This document shows positions 1 through 11,580 of a stretch of 64,000 nucleotides of DNA, piece after piece. Every line of letters starts with the position of its first letter. Position 1 is the stretch's first letter. Both the position numbers and the translations under genes were made by a program. Source of the DNA: Prunus persica (taxonomy: Eukaryota; Streptophyta; Magnoliopsida; Rosales; Rosaceae); contig NC_034009.1 of the NCBI RefSeq assembly GCF_000346465.2, positions 3,883,654 to 3,947,653 of the forward strand, given 5' to 3'. The notes under the pieces are model-generated. The model ran no database searches and was not told the origin of the DNA. It saw nothing but the letters and a program-made list of their open reading frames with translations.

Positions 1-647
1 TGATCCTCATACTCCTTCCTATACAAGATGCAATCATTGGGGCATGCGTGCATTTTCTCATAACTCAGCCCCAATGCACACAAAGTCTTTTTAGCCTCAT
101 ACATGGAGGTTGGTATTGTATTTCCTTCTGGAAGCAAATCGCCTTGAAGTATCAATAATTCTGTAAAACAGACATCACTCATCCCATGTTTTGCCTTCAA
201 ATTATACAACTTCACTAATGCCGATAACTTCGTGTACTTTCTACAACCAGGGTACACTGGTTGATCTCCATCCCCAATCACATTGGCAAACTCATACGGA
301 TCCGAACCAAAATCACCAAAATCATTATCATCCATATCAATTTCTTCAGACACAAAACTGTACCTACTATGGCCATCATCTTCTTCAACATTTCTGCTAG
401 CATTAGTAGTTGCTTCCCAAGGTTCTCCGTGAAATGTCCAATTCTTATAGCTTTGGTCAATTCCATTAAAGTATAAGTGATCCCTTATAATTCCAACCCC
501 AAACAACTTCAAATTAACACATTTAACACATGGACAACGGATATGTGTTGTAGTTAGAAGATTTTCTACAGCAAAGTTCAAAAATGCTTCCACCCCAAAC
601 TCATATGCCTTCGATCTTCTATCCGAGTGCATCCATGACTTATCCAT
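1..647 (-). CDS. CACTA transposase (TNP2-like), N-terminal part of exon 1
   Basis: This is the first 215 codons or so of a CACTA transposase that runs off the window. I place the start at the ATG of 645-647, giving MDKSWMHSDRRSKAYE, the usual opening of the plant transposase-associated domain; a GTG nine bases upstream is not a plausible plant start. A Cys-rich segment of the type RCPCVKC follows. The frame stays open to the window edge, and the sequence is nearly identical to 30101-30747 of element 2. The full family protein cuts and rejoins element ends in the nucleus. Whether the missing part is intact cannot be judged here. Confidence 0.88.
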   Translation of the reverse strand, partial: MDKSWMHSDRRSKAYEFGVEAFLNFAVENLLTTTHIRCPCVKCVNLKLFGVGIIRDHLYFNGIDQSYKNWTFHGEPWEATTNASRNVEEDDGHSRYSFVSEEIDMDDNDFGDFGSDPYEFANVIGDGDQPVYPGCRKYTKLSALVKLYNLKAKHGMSDVCFTELLILQGDLLPEGNTIPTSMYEAKKTLCALGLSYEKMHACPNDCILYRKEYED

Positions 648-2800
648 CTCCGACACTATAACCTATTATCTATAATAAAGTGAAAATACAGGCAATGACC
701 ATCACTATAGCAGATTATACAATGATCTAATCGCAAGTAATAAACAACAGAGACGACGGGTTTTAATCAAAAACAGACGTATTTGGCATATATAGACGAC
801 GGATTTTCAACAGACGTCGTCTATTATACGTAATACAAACGACGGTTTATGAAAAAACCGTCGTGTATAAGTAATACAACGACGGTAGTTTAAAAACACC
901 GTCGTGTAATCGTCGTCGTACGCCTTAAAATTCGTCGTGTCTCAGTTTATTTTCAAGAACACAAAACCCATTAAGAACACAACATATATATGAAACCAAG
1001 CAAGAAACCAACATATACATGAAACCAAGCATGAAAACAATAAATCCATTCCCAATTCAACATAACATAGGGTGATTAAAAGATACGACAAAATTAAATC
1101 CATTCCCAATTCAACATAACAGATAATGTAATCCATGAACCCATTAAACAGAAAATCCATGAACCCATACCTATAAGCATTGGTGCACTTTGCACCTTCT
1201 CCAGAGCGGAAAATGACAAGATCAAATAAAGGTGTCCTTTTGCTGGAAATCATTTGGAAGTTGGTGATGTGTCTTTTTGTGTTGATTTCCAGCAAAAGTA
1301 CACCTTTATTTGATCTTGTCATGAACCCATTAAACAGAAAATCCATGAACCCATACCTATAAGCACATTATTAACAGATCGCAAAGCATATACCTAAAAC
1401 CCTTTAACAAAACAACCTAATATCATTCAATGAATTTACAAGGGGAAGATAGGGTTTGTACTTACAGGTTGGACGAGCTCACAGATTCGACGAGCCTGGA
1501 GAGTGCAACTTTTAATTAGAGCAGAAGTGAGAGAGCGAAATGTTATGTCGCGTGAAATCTGAAATTTTAGGTTTCAGGGATCAAAGTATAAGACTAAGAG
1601 CCAAATCTAAAAAAATTTAGGTCGCGCGAAAATTTTTAGAGCGCGCGCGTTATAAAACGTCGAAAGAAAAACCAAGGCGAAAGTTCTACAAGTACCGACG
1701 TAAATTTAATATTCCACGACGGAAACTTCATTTTTCGGATTAAGAACGTAAGGCCGTTCATTTTTCGGATTAATTTTAAATTTATTTTGAATTTTTTATA
1801 TAACGACGACTGAAAAACCACGTCGGTGTTAAGAAATTAAAGACGTTGTAAATTATATAAACCGACTTACATATTAAAATAACGTCGTTTAAAGCGTAAA
1901 CCATGTCGTATGTTTTACTGTACGACGTAAAATATGTATTCCACGACCCAACCACCGTCGTTAAAAATTAATACCCTAAACCCATAAAATTAAATTATAC
2001 AATTTAAAAAATTAAGTTTATAAAAGGTTTTATGGTTTTAAAGCCTAACATATACCCTAGACTACCCAAAAATTATACTTTAAAAATAAACCCCAATAAA
2101 TAACAACCCTAATCTCTAAACCCTAGACTCTAAACCCTAAACCATAAAACTAGAAGTGATTTTATGACTCATCAAAACAATTTTGTTTTGGATGGTCATT
2201 TTAAATTTTTGTTATTCAAAATGAATTTTTTCAAGGTTTATGTGGAAGAAAATATATCAATGACTTCATAGGAGTTGACTTTTCAATTTTCTGATTTATT
2301 TTATATTTATTTTGAATATTTTGATATAAAAATAATAAAATATTCTTACCATACAACAAACCACGTCGGTGTTAAATAAATTGTAGACGTTGTAAATTGT
2401 AATAGACTACTAAGTCGTTAAAATGACGTCGTTAAAATGAGAAACCATGGCGGCTATTTAACTATACGACGTAAAATATATATTTTACGACTTAACCGCA
2501 GTCGTTACATAAACGTCGTCGATTATACCCTGAACCCTTAAGAAATTGAAGATATTGTAAACCATTAACGACTCAATTGTTCAAAGAACGTCGTCTAACT
2601 ATTTTTTTACGTCGTATTTGTTTAAAACACGCAACAACAAAATACGACGGTTATTGACTTTATTAGGTCGTTGGAAAAGTATTACACGTCGGTTAAGCAA
2701 TTTGTATGTTTGTTTTTTTTTTAATTTAAGAAAACCTCAACAAATTTTTACATTACATATTATAGAGAAAATTGGTACATTATACATAAATATCAAGTGT
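648..2800. other. CACTA element 1 spacer upstream of the transposase
   Basis: No gene is supported here. The stretch lies between the transposase start and the stop of the protease gene, so it should hold the transposase promoter and 5' leader. CGACG/CGTCG motifs cluster at about 740-935 and 1690-2700. A foldback lies at 1213-1321. An AT-rich motif-free block around 1970-2340 contains degenerate CCCTAAA-like words at 2105-2150. The equivalent stretch in element 2 is 30748-33044. Confidence 0.8.
1213..1321. repeat. Foldback (near-perfect inverted repeat) in CACTA element 1
   Basis: The left arm starts at GACAAGATCAAATAAAGGTG (1217) and the right arm ends with CACCTTTATTTGATCTTGTC (1320). The arms are about 38 bp with one or two mismatches and enclose a loop of about 30 bp. 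In element 2 the same place (31445-31549) keeps the outer 25 bp or so, but the inner left arm is replaced by other sequence. It lies about 570 bp upstream of the transposase start codon. Confidence 0.85.
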
Positions 2801-5800
2801 TCAATAATTGCCCTGTTTAATAATTTGGAAAACAAACTCTGCCCATTCATTCCGGACTTCATCAATGGCTTCTTGGGGGTATGAAGCTTCCTGGTTTCCC
2901 TTGGCATACTGCATAAACAATGACTATTAGGGTTTATAAATAAAAAGAAATTCAATCACAGACGACGATATTTTTCATAACCGACGTAGTATATCCATTC
3001 AACGACGTTAATTTTACACGACCGTCGTTGATAATACAAAAAACGACGTGAAATGTATGAAGGTAATTTCTTCTTACCTTATTCTCAAACCCCAAGGAAG
3101 GATCCATGATGATGTCCCTCATGAAGCGCATTACATAATACCCGCATTCGACATTGCTGGGTTGCTTTGGTGTGCCTGAGAGAGTTTTCCAAATTACATT
3201 TTTACGTCCTGCTCGGGCTATGTGGGTATTATATATTTTTAAAGCACTGTTCACGATGTTTTTGGCCTCTTCATCGACCACACGATTTCCTGGCAGAGGA
3301 TCCAGAAAATAGACGGTTTCTCTCTTTGCTCTTACAATCAGCAAAATCCAATGACGGCTGCACAAAATTAATATAAAAACGACGGTTATTTACAAAAACG
3401 ACGTATTATAGTATTTCACACGACGAAGTAAAGTAGCTAACGACGACATTATATATTTATCACGACGATAAATAAATACCGACGTGGTTAGTAGTTTCAA
3501 ACGACTAAATAAAATAAAACACCGACGTGGTTAGTTTATAAGCTGTCATTTATTGAAAATCTTAAAAACAAAATCCTATGGAGACTAACCCTGGATTGTA
3601 AGGCATCATGAAAATCTGTTCACCGTCTGTCTTCTGAAGTCGAGCTGCTACGAGTCGTGATCTTTCAGTTATTGTGCCAGAGTTGGCACTAACTGTAGCA
3701 GGGTCGATAAAGCCAACCATACTGCACATATTGGCTTTTTTCAAAACATCGTGTAAGTACCTAAACAAATAAAATAATATAAACAAGTCAGCACACAAAA
3801 CACGACGGTTATGTATAAAACAACGACGTATTATAATATTTCAAACGACGTACTGAAATAGATGAGGACGTTATAATATATTTATCACGACGGTTGTTAG
3901 TTAAGACGACGTGGTTAGTTAGTTAAGACGACGCAATATATAAACCAACGAGTTATTATTTTAGAAGTACAAACCTCATATATACAGCCAATACAGTAGC
4001 TCCAATTTCTTCCATGCCTGCAAATTGTGTAATATCTTCAGGCAGGAGGAAGGTATCGCGCTCACCACCAAACACCTCCTTATCAATTGTAAATTGGACT
4101 GTCTTATCCTCAGGCAGGAGTGTCGTTTCCACAAAACGACAAAGGGTTTTTAAAGAAGATGGCGCCTCCATTTTTGAATAAGCACCAACTTCAATAACCT
4201 GTTTAAAGAAATAAAAAAAATGACGTGGTAATTCAATAAAGACGACGGTTTAAGGAATAAAACGTCGTTTTAAAAGTATTTAAACGACGGTGAAAAAATT
4301 GTCGTGGTAATTTAATAAAGACGACGGTTTTATGAATAAAGAGTCGTTTGAAACCATTTAAACGACGGTGAAAAAACCGTCGTTTAAATATTTTATTACG
4401 TCTTAAAAAAATTCCGCCGTCTAAGTTTTAAACAAACGACGGATTAAATAAAAATATCGACGTCTGAAATTTTGAAAAACAAATAAAAAAGGCAAAGTTA
4501 TGTGAACATACCTTGTCGTCATGCTTTTCTTCATCTTCTTTCTCCTTTTCTTCTTCCTTCTCTTCATCTGGCTGATGTTTCCCCATTTTGGCAGTATCAT
4601 CCTCCAAATGTAGGGATCTCACATCACCTCCAGAGCAGCTAGCTTTGTCAGACATTGGATTTTTGGGGCTTTGGCTAATTCTTGGTTTAAGCATGCTTGG
4701 ATCAAAATTGGGAATTAATTGGGAAAGCTGACTGAGGAAATGCTCCCTCTCAGCCTCTACCAATTGTTTTGTCCTAGCCTCCATCCTTAAGGCCTCTTCC
4801 CTTGCCTTAGCCTCCATCTTTTTAGTCTCTTCTTGAAGGAGAACTCTTAAACTCTCCTTCAAACGGTCGTCAAAGCTCACCCTCTGTGGTTTGGGCAAAT
4901 TGAAATATTGCCTTGGGGAAACACCAGCACCAACTCCCCTCACCCTGCCTGGATGCTCGGGGCCCAAAGCCATGGTCAGCACATCATTGCTGCCATCTAC
5001 TCTGACTTTGCCTTCCGAGACTTGTTTCTGCAATTCATCCTAAAACAAAGATAAACAAAAAAACACACGACGGTTATTTATGTACAAACGACGTATTATA
5101 TAATTTCACACGACGCAATAACATATAAAACGACGTTATTATAACTTATCACGACGGTAGTTATACCGACATGGTTATTTATTTAAAACGACGAAATGAA
5201 TAAACAACCGACGTCTTATGCTATAATTAAAGAAAACAGAGTAGTGATTCCTATTTAGACCGTTAACGACGTTTTTACAAAAGTTTCGACGTGGTAATAT
5301 CATTCACACGACGCGAGAATGAACCACCGACGTCGTATGCTATAATAACAGAAAACAGAGTAGTGATTCCTATTTAGACCGTTAACGACGTTTTTAAAAA
5401 CGTTTCGACGTGGTAATATCATTCACACGACGAAAAATATAACATACGACGTAATAAGAATAATTCACAGTTTAATAAAAATTTAAAACAGAGTGAGTAG
5501 GCTTACAATTAATTTTGCCTTCTCTGCCACCTTTGGATCAGGGATGTTACCATGTTTGTCCTGTCTAGCTCTCTTCCATAAGGTAGATCGATCAATTTCT
5601 ACCCCAGGCATGGTTTCCTCCAATTGATCCTCCAATCCAGCATATCCTTTTCGAGACAATCGATGATTGTACTCGAGTTTCTCCCTAATCTGTGAATGTT
5701 GAGAATGCACAGACTGAAAATCTTTGGATAGCCTTGAAGCTACAAAGGCATCCCATTGTGCTTTCTCTATGAATTTATATGTTTCAGGGGGTTGGCTTAA

Positions 5801-6315
5801 TTTCTCCCTGTCATTGGTGTATGGAAGGATATAATGCCTCGTTAGTGTAGACTTGAAATCCTTCCATTTTTTGGCAGCAGAAGATAAAACAGAGGTCTTG
5901 CCCCCTTGGCCTACGACAAAAGCCATGTCAACTGCTTCCCAAATCTGCTCCTTTATTCCTTTGGGATTTGGGACCATTTCTTGTCCACAAGTGGGATCCT
6001 GGAGCGTGCCAAGACACCAATATACGACTGCATCTCAATATGTGCTTGGCCAACACCTTTCCCCCTTTTATTGTACTCAACAATTGGCCTCAGTTTCTGA
6101 AGCTTTCTCTTCACAACACGAGGCATTGTGCTCATACCTCGACCAGTCTTTGAATCATCAGAGATTGTTGTCTGGCTGGTTGGTTCTGTCTCAGCAGATG
6201 ATGAAGCAAACTTCATCTTCTTCGAAGACTTCATCTCCTTCGAAGACTTGTCTTGGGGACCTACCACTCCAAGCTTCTTGGAGCCAGAATCCTTAGTTTG
6301 TTGATGAGAAACCAT
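2801..6315 (-). pseudogene. CACTA-encoded accessory protein with C-terminal Ulp1-like protease, frameshifted copy
   Basis: A six-exon minus-strand gene. Exons, with splice sites seen: 6315-5507, 5039-4512, 4198-3975, 3760-3590, 3357-3078, 2908-2801. Exon 1 encodes a basic Ser/Lys-rich N-terminus and a plant transposase-type conserved domain (TMPRVVKRKLQKLRPIVEYN, later YILPYTNDREKL). Exon 2 ends in a Glu/Lys coiled coil. Exons 5-6 encode a C48 (Ulp1-like) cysteine protease core with His in RHWILLIV, Asp in FLDPLPG, Gln in KQPSNVECG and Cys in VECGYYVMRFM. A frameshift near 5966 in exon 1 breaks this copy; the protease part is open. Exon 2 is 27 bp shorter than in element 2, an in-frame loss of acidic repeat. 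The role in transposition is inferred. Confidence 0.85.
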
Positions 6316-8463
6316 TTTAACAGACAAAACTGCAAGTGAAAATATTTCAGGAAAACATTAAGAACACAAACGACGGTATTAAAAAAATACGACGTATGAT
6401 ATGATTTTAGACGACGCAATGAAATAATCTCAGACGTAATAAATGTTTAAAACCATTATTTATATAACGTCGTGGTAAATATGTTCACACGACGTCAATA
6501 GTAATACACCGTCGTGGTAAAACTATTATTTATATAACGTCGTGGTATTTATGTTCATACGACGTCAATAGTAATACACCGTCGTGGTATTAACATTCAC
6601 ACGACGTAAAACAATAAGATATTTTTCGTCTATATTAGATACCAACCCTAGTTTCTTTTTCTTTATATTTTATCAAATAAGGGAAAAACAAAAACCATTG
6701 TTCAGAGAAATCAAACCTGCAATTAAACAAGCATATAAAAAAAGACTATTATATTAAAAACAACTTTGTCAATTTTCAGACGACGCTAGAACAACTGACG
6801 AACCGTCGTGGTCTACCGTCGTCTTATTTAGTTGAGGTAGTTGTCTTCAAAGTTGGAAACTTTCCCTCTTTGTCTGTATATTTTATCAAACTTGGAAAGA
6901 AGTAAAATGATTTTGGCCAGAAAAAAGGTAAAAAGATTTTTCAAACAAAAAACGTATGAGCATGCAAAACAGTAACCAAAATAGTGAAAATGAAAGCTTA
7001 CCTTTTGCGTGCAATGAAAGCAAGAGGAAGATGATCGATGTTTAAATTCAGAGACGACGAAGAAGACGAGAGGAAGACGATGAGAAACTCTGACAATGCT
7101 CTGACAAGGAAAAAAGACGAAAAGGTTTCTCTGGGAGATTGAGATTTTTAATCGGGTTTGGAAACAGTGCATGTGTAAGTCGAAAAGTTGCTTACATATA
7201 AAACCATTTCAAAAAAAAAATACGGCGGTGACATTTAACTACGTCGTTTTTAACTAACACGACGCAATATTTTTAGTTCGACGTGGACTCATTTCATTTA
7301 ACGTCGTTATATTTAATATAACCGACGTGGATTTTAATTTTTAAATTATGAATATAATTTTTTTTCCCTTGAACTTTCAGTTTATTTTTCAATTACAGTG
7401 CGTTATAAATAGAGTTTTTTTTCCGGAGGAAATTTAAAATGAAGGAAATTAATGTTCTGGAATTTAAATAAAATAAGAATATAAAAACAACGACTGTTTT
7501 TGTATTACTGTCGTCGTTTTTCGTCGTCTTAAGTAAGACTAAGACGACGTAATATATTTGTTTAGGGACGTTGATTTTTGTTTTAAACGTCGTTAGGTAT
7601 AATATAACCGTCGTTGGAAATTGTTTCTCTGATTGCAAATTTGCAACGACGTTAGGTATAATATTTTTAGATAAACAAACGCACACACATCATCAACTTC
7701 CAAAAAATTGTCTCTCTGATTTCAAATCTGTGTCATCTGTTAAGATTATGATGTGGAACAGAGTTCCATCTGGTAAGATTTCGTAACCCTTGGGATCTCA
7801 GAAAAATCTGATTATGTCGGCGGTTTTTTATATAAACCGTCGTGGGTATTTCAATTCTTGTCATTAAGTATATCTACCGACGTAGGATAAGAAAATCAAA
7901 GAAAAAAATTGTTAACAAAAATTCTTATTAAGACGACGGTTTAAATTAAAGGTACGACGTATAAAATGCATAAATACGACGTTAGATTTTATAGTACGAT
8001 TTAAAGAGAACGTCGTAGAACTATACAATAATGACGTCGATATATTTATATTTGTCGTCGTTGTAAATTAATTTAATACGGCGATATTTTGTATTTTACA
8101 GCCGTGGATTTGTTTGTAATTAGACAGCGTCTTATACGAAAACCTCGTCGTGTTATTTTATAAGTAAAAACGGCGGCTTTTATTGAAATCGTCGTCTTTA
8201 CTTTCTACGTCGGTCGATTCATAACTTCTGCCGTTCTTTGTTCGCTTTGATTTTACACTGCGGAAATCTGTTTCAAATAGACGTCGGTTGTTTAATTAAG
8301 TACGTCGTTGTTTTTGAACAGCCATTTGAATCTCCCTTGTTAGTTGTCTAAGGTGGTATTAAACGACGGTGTTTTTAGAACCGTCGTCGTTTTAAAAACC
8401 ACGACGGTTTTCACTGAGACCGTCGTTGTTTTCTGGTCGTCTTTTTCACTTTTTGTAGTAGTG
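6316..8463. promoter_or_regulatory. CACTA element 1 right subterminal region and leader of the protease gene
   Basis: On the minus strand a pyrimidine-rich, motif-free stretch at about 7003-7170 ends in AAAAG followed by GTAAGC (donor at 7000-7001). This looks like a non-coding first exon. A TATATGTAAG stretch near 7190-7200 could be its core promoter. The flanking sequence (6360-6610, 6780-6830, 7210-8460) is dense in CGACG/CGTCG motifs in both orientations. A tandem unit of about 73 bp repeats at 6455-6600. The terminal inverted repeat closes the region. Confidence 0.65.
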
Positions 8464-10675
8464 ACACTTGGACATGAGTGGTGCAAATCTTAGCAAAGCA
8501 TCTGATTGGTTGCCGGTGACAAACACACTCCCGTCTTTGGTAGAGTACTTGGATATGTCTGATTGTGGACTTTATCACATACCTGGTGGTATTGCCAACA
8601 TGACTAATCTTAAATTCCTTAATATCCAGGACAACTCTATCAGTTCTTCTATACCTAAATGGTTGTACAGGCTTAGCCATCTTCAGTCCCTAATTTTTTC
8701 CTACAATTTTTTTCATGGTGAGATCTCGTCTTCCCTTGGAAACCTCACATCCATTGTCAATCTTGACTTAAATTCTAATCAAGTTGAAGGGAATATCCCA
8801 AACTCCTTGGGAAATCTTTGTAAGTTGACTACTCTTGATATGTCGAGGAACAATCTCAATGGAAGCGTGTCAGAAATTTTTGTAAGTTTTTCTAGGTGTA
8901 GTTCAGGTCAAATAGAGTCATTGAGTCTGTTTGGGAACAATCTTTCTGGCCAATTAACAGATAAGCTTGATAATTTTGAAAAGTTGCGCGTCCTTGATCT
9001 TGCTAATAACTCAATATCAGGTCCCCTTCCACCGTCCTTTGGCAATCTGTCATCCTAGAAGTTTTGATAATTGGTGATAATAATTTAACAGGTGTTGTCT
9101 CTCAACAACATTTCACTAATCTGACAAGATTGGTGCAATTTGAAGCAAGTGGAAATTCATTGACTATTGAAACTACTCCACACTGGCTTCCTCCATTTCA
9201 ACTTTTTATTTTGGTTTTAAATTCTTGGCATCTGGAGCTATCGGAATTGCCCATGTGGCTTCAGAGTCAAACACAGTTGGAGATTCTTAGCATGCCCAAC
9301 ACAAGAATTTCAGGTACCATTCCTACTTGGTTTTGGAACTTTTCTTCCCAATTAGGCAATATTGATCTCTCTCAAAATAAATTGTATGGTGAGGTTCCAC
9401 CTATATTTCCCAGTTCGCGGAATCAGGAAATTTTCCTAGGTTCTAACCAGTTCAATGGTTCATTACCTCTTGTTTCATCAACAGTAGAAATACTAGATCT
9501 TTCCAACTCATCGTTTTCTGGAACGCTCTTTCACTTTTTCTGTAATAATAATAGCGAACCAAAGGCATTTGAAATTCTTCATCTGGAACAATCTTCTATC
9601 TGGAAAAATTCCTGACTGTTTCAGAAACTGGGCAACCTTGGTAGTTGTAAATTTAGAAAGCAACAATTTAATTGGGAATATTCCAAGGTCTTTGGGCTAC
9701 TTACTCTTCCTCCAATACTTGCACTTGCGCAATAATCACTTGCATGGGGAGTTGCCTCCATATCTAAAGAAATGTACAGATTTGACTATTCTTGACCTTA
9801 GTTACAATAAGTTTCTAGGAAAGATACCAATGTGGATTGGAAAAAGCCTTTCAAATTTGGCGGTTCTTAGCCTTCGTTCAAATAAGCTTCATGGCCACAT
9901 TCCGTACAAACTATGCAGTCTTGCAAATCTCCAAATCTTGGACCTCGCACATAACAATCTCTCAGGAAGAATGCCAAGGTGTTTGTACAATTTTACAGCA
10001 ATGACCACCCGTTTATACTTTAATCATCCATTTTATATTGTGGGCCGAATAGAGAATGCAAACGTGGTGACAAAAGGCAGAGAAGTGAAATATGGAAACA
10101 TTCTTCTTAGCTTGGCAATTAGTTTGGACCTTTCAGAGAACATTATCTCTGGAGAAATCCCTGAAGAACTTACCAGCCTCATCTACTTGCAGTCGGTGAA
10201 TTTGTCTTATAATCTTTTGAGTGGAAGAATCCCTCCCAAGATTGGTGATATGAGAAGGTTAGAATCTCTTGATTTGTCCATGAATCAACTTTGTGGTCAA
10301 ATTGCTCCAAGTATGTCAAGTTTGACATTTCTCAGTGCCTTGAACTTGTCCTACAATAATTTGACAGGCGAGATTCCGGAAAGCACTCAACTTCAGAGTT
10401 TGGATCAATCCAGTTTTATTGGTAATAAACTTTGTGGCCCTCCACTTGAAGTGAACTGCAGTAATACCAATGGGACAGTACCACCGGTAGCCGATCAGAA
10501 ACACGGAGGAAGTTATTTGCTTGAAGACAGTTGGTTCTTTCTGAGCTTGGGACTAGGATTTCTGTTCGGTTTTTGGAGTGTTCTTGGCTCGTTGTTGTTG
10601 AACTTGCCATGGAGCATTGTCTTTTCTCGGTTCCTAAATAGCATTGTGAAGAAGCTTTTATGGGGTAATTGTTGA
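8464..10675 (+). pseudogene. LRR receptor-like protein (Cf-9/HcrVf type), 5' part cut by CACTA element 1
   Basis: The reading frame starts abruptly at the transposon junction (LDMSGANLSKASDWLPV at 8468) and runs through many 24-residue leucine-rich repeats of the extracellular plant type (N-L-S-G-x-I-P). It ends with NLSYNNLTGEIPESTQL, a GNKLCGPPL cap, an acidic LLEDSW segment, one membrane span (FLSLGLGFLFGFWSVL) and a short tail stopping at 10673-10675. There is no kinase domain, so this is a receptor-like protein of the Cf/EIX/HcrVf class that senses ligands at the plasma membrane. The signal peptide and first repeats are missing. A one-base deletion near 9055 (TCATCCTAGAAG) and a second frameshift near 9585-9592 break the frame. 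It is non-functional as it stands. Confidence 0.92.
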
Positions 10676-11186
10676 ACATTTTTAACTATTTCTGCTGGTA
10701 GATTGACCTTGGTTTGTTCTTTTAGATGTTATCGTTTCCAAAAGTTTAAGAGATGCTTTAGATAGGATGTACTTTTCTTGGATATCGATGATGCTTGTGA
10801 TCGGGGTCAGGCTTTAAGTACCCCCTTCTTTTTTCAATTGTTAATCAATAAAGTTATCCCTCGTACCGCCGAGGTTTCTTCCACGCAAAAAAGAGATGCT
10901 TCAAAAATACGAGTCTACTGAGTTTGAATGGGATGAAAGACAAAAGAATGCAGAGGGATAAAAAATCCCAATCAATACGATTAGAGGCTTGTTTATATGT
11001 TTTTCTTAGGAAAGAAGATAACAGCTCATGACGGATGAGAATATTATATATCTTGAATTAGTAAGAATCAAAATCCAGGAGGAGGAAGACATTAGATGAA
11101 CACAGCCAAATCACTGCATGTGTTTCAAAGGGTTGGTTTACTGAGTTCACGAACGCCTCCTCACACATAAATACAATTACAGTTAG
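10676..11186. other. 3' flank of the receptor-like protein pseudogene
   Basis: No gene is seen. It holds a probable 3' untranslated region with an AATAAA at about 10848. It ends in GTTAG (11182-11186), the left target duplication of the Copia element. Confidence 0.6.
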
Positions 11187-11566
11187 TGATGGAATAAAAG
11201 AATGATATTTTTGGTGGTGGGTACGGTTATGTGGAAGTAGTAATGGGTAAGAGAAGAAACTTGTTCTCTTGTGATGATCAAAAGCAGAAAGTAGTGGGAA
11301 AAGTAGTGGGACACTATTTTAGATATGATAATGTTCCTTCCTTGATTGATACAAATGAAGAGAAAAGGGTGGCTTTATATAATAGCCACTACCCACCTAA
11401 CACATTAAAAATACCCACCTAACACATTAAAAACACAACTAACACCAAACATAGTTAATTCAACTAACTTCTACCACACCATTAATTTAACACACAATTA
11501 CTAACAAACTGCCAAATATTTCAAAGTTACCAGCCGACTATTAATGAAGTCTAGATTACTTTAACA
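11187..11566 (-). repeat. Copia 3' LTR
   Basis: It is identical to 15793-16172 except at four sites, three of them A/G changes. In element orientation it begins TGTTAAAGTAATCTAG and ends CATCA. It adjoins the polypurine tract. Confidence 0.96.
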
Positions 11567-11580
11567 TCCCCCCTTAAGCT
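11567..11580 (-). promoter_or_regulatory. Copia polypurine tract
   Basis: On the minus strand AGCTTAAGGGGGGA directly precedes the 3' LTR. This is the expected plus-strand primer site. Confidence 0.85.

Larger units (their letters stand above)
1..8463 (-). mobile_element. CACTA (En/Spm-like) DNA transposon, element 1, right part
   Basis: The right terminus at 8436-8463 reads inward as CACTACTACAAAAAGTG and matches the right end of the second CACTA copy at 39621-39648. The next bases, ACA at 8464-8466, are the likely target duplication. The left part lies beyond the window. Both genes inside run on the minus strand: the transposase N-terminus at 1-647 and a six-exon protease gene at 2801-6315. 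Non-coding parts are packed with CGACG/CGTCG motifs. The interval corresponds to 30101-39648 of element 2 but lacks that copy's extra segment around 37740-38900. It interrupts a receptor-like protein gene. Confidence 0.95.

Noticed and set aside
2105..2150. CCCTAAA-like words (also 32345-32395) resembling telomere repeats
   Set aside because: Only a few degenerate copies, present at the same place in both CACTA elements, so part of the transposon and not an interstitial telomere.
3300..3365. A host SUMO protease gene
   Set aside because: The Ulp1-like exons splice in frame to transposon exons and are duplicated with the element, so they belong to the CACTA transposon.
6828..7172. A 114-codon minus-strand frame (also 37101-37445)
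   Set aside because: Phe/Ser-rich without domain motifs, lies over the pyrimidine-rich probable leader and donor site of the protease gene; best read as untranslated.
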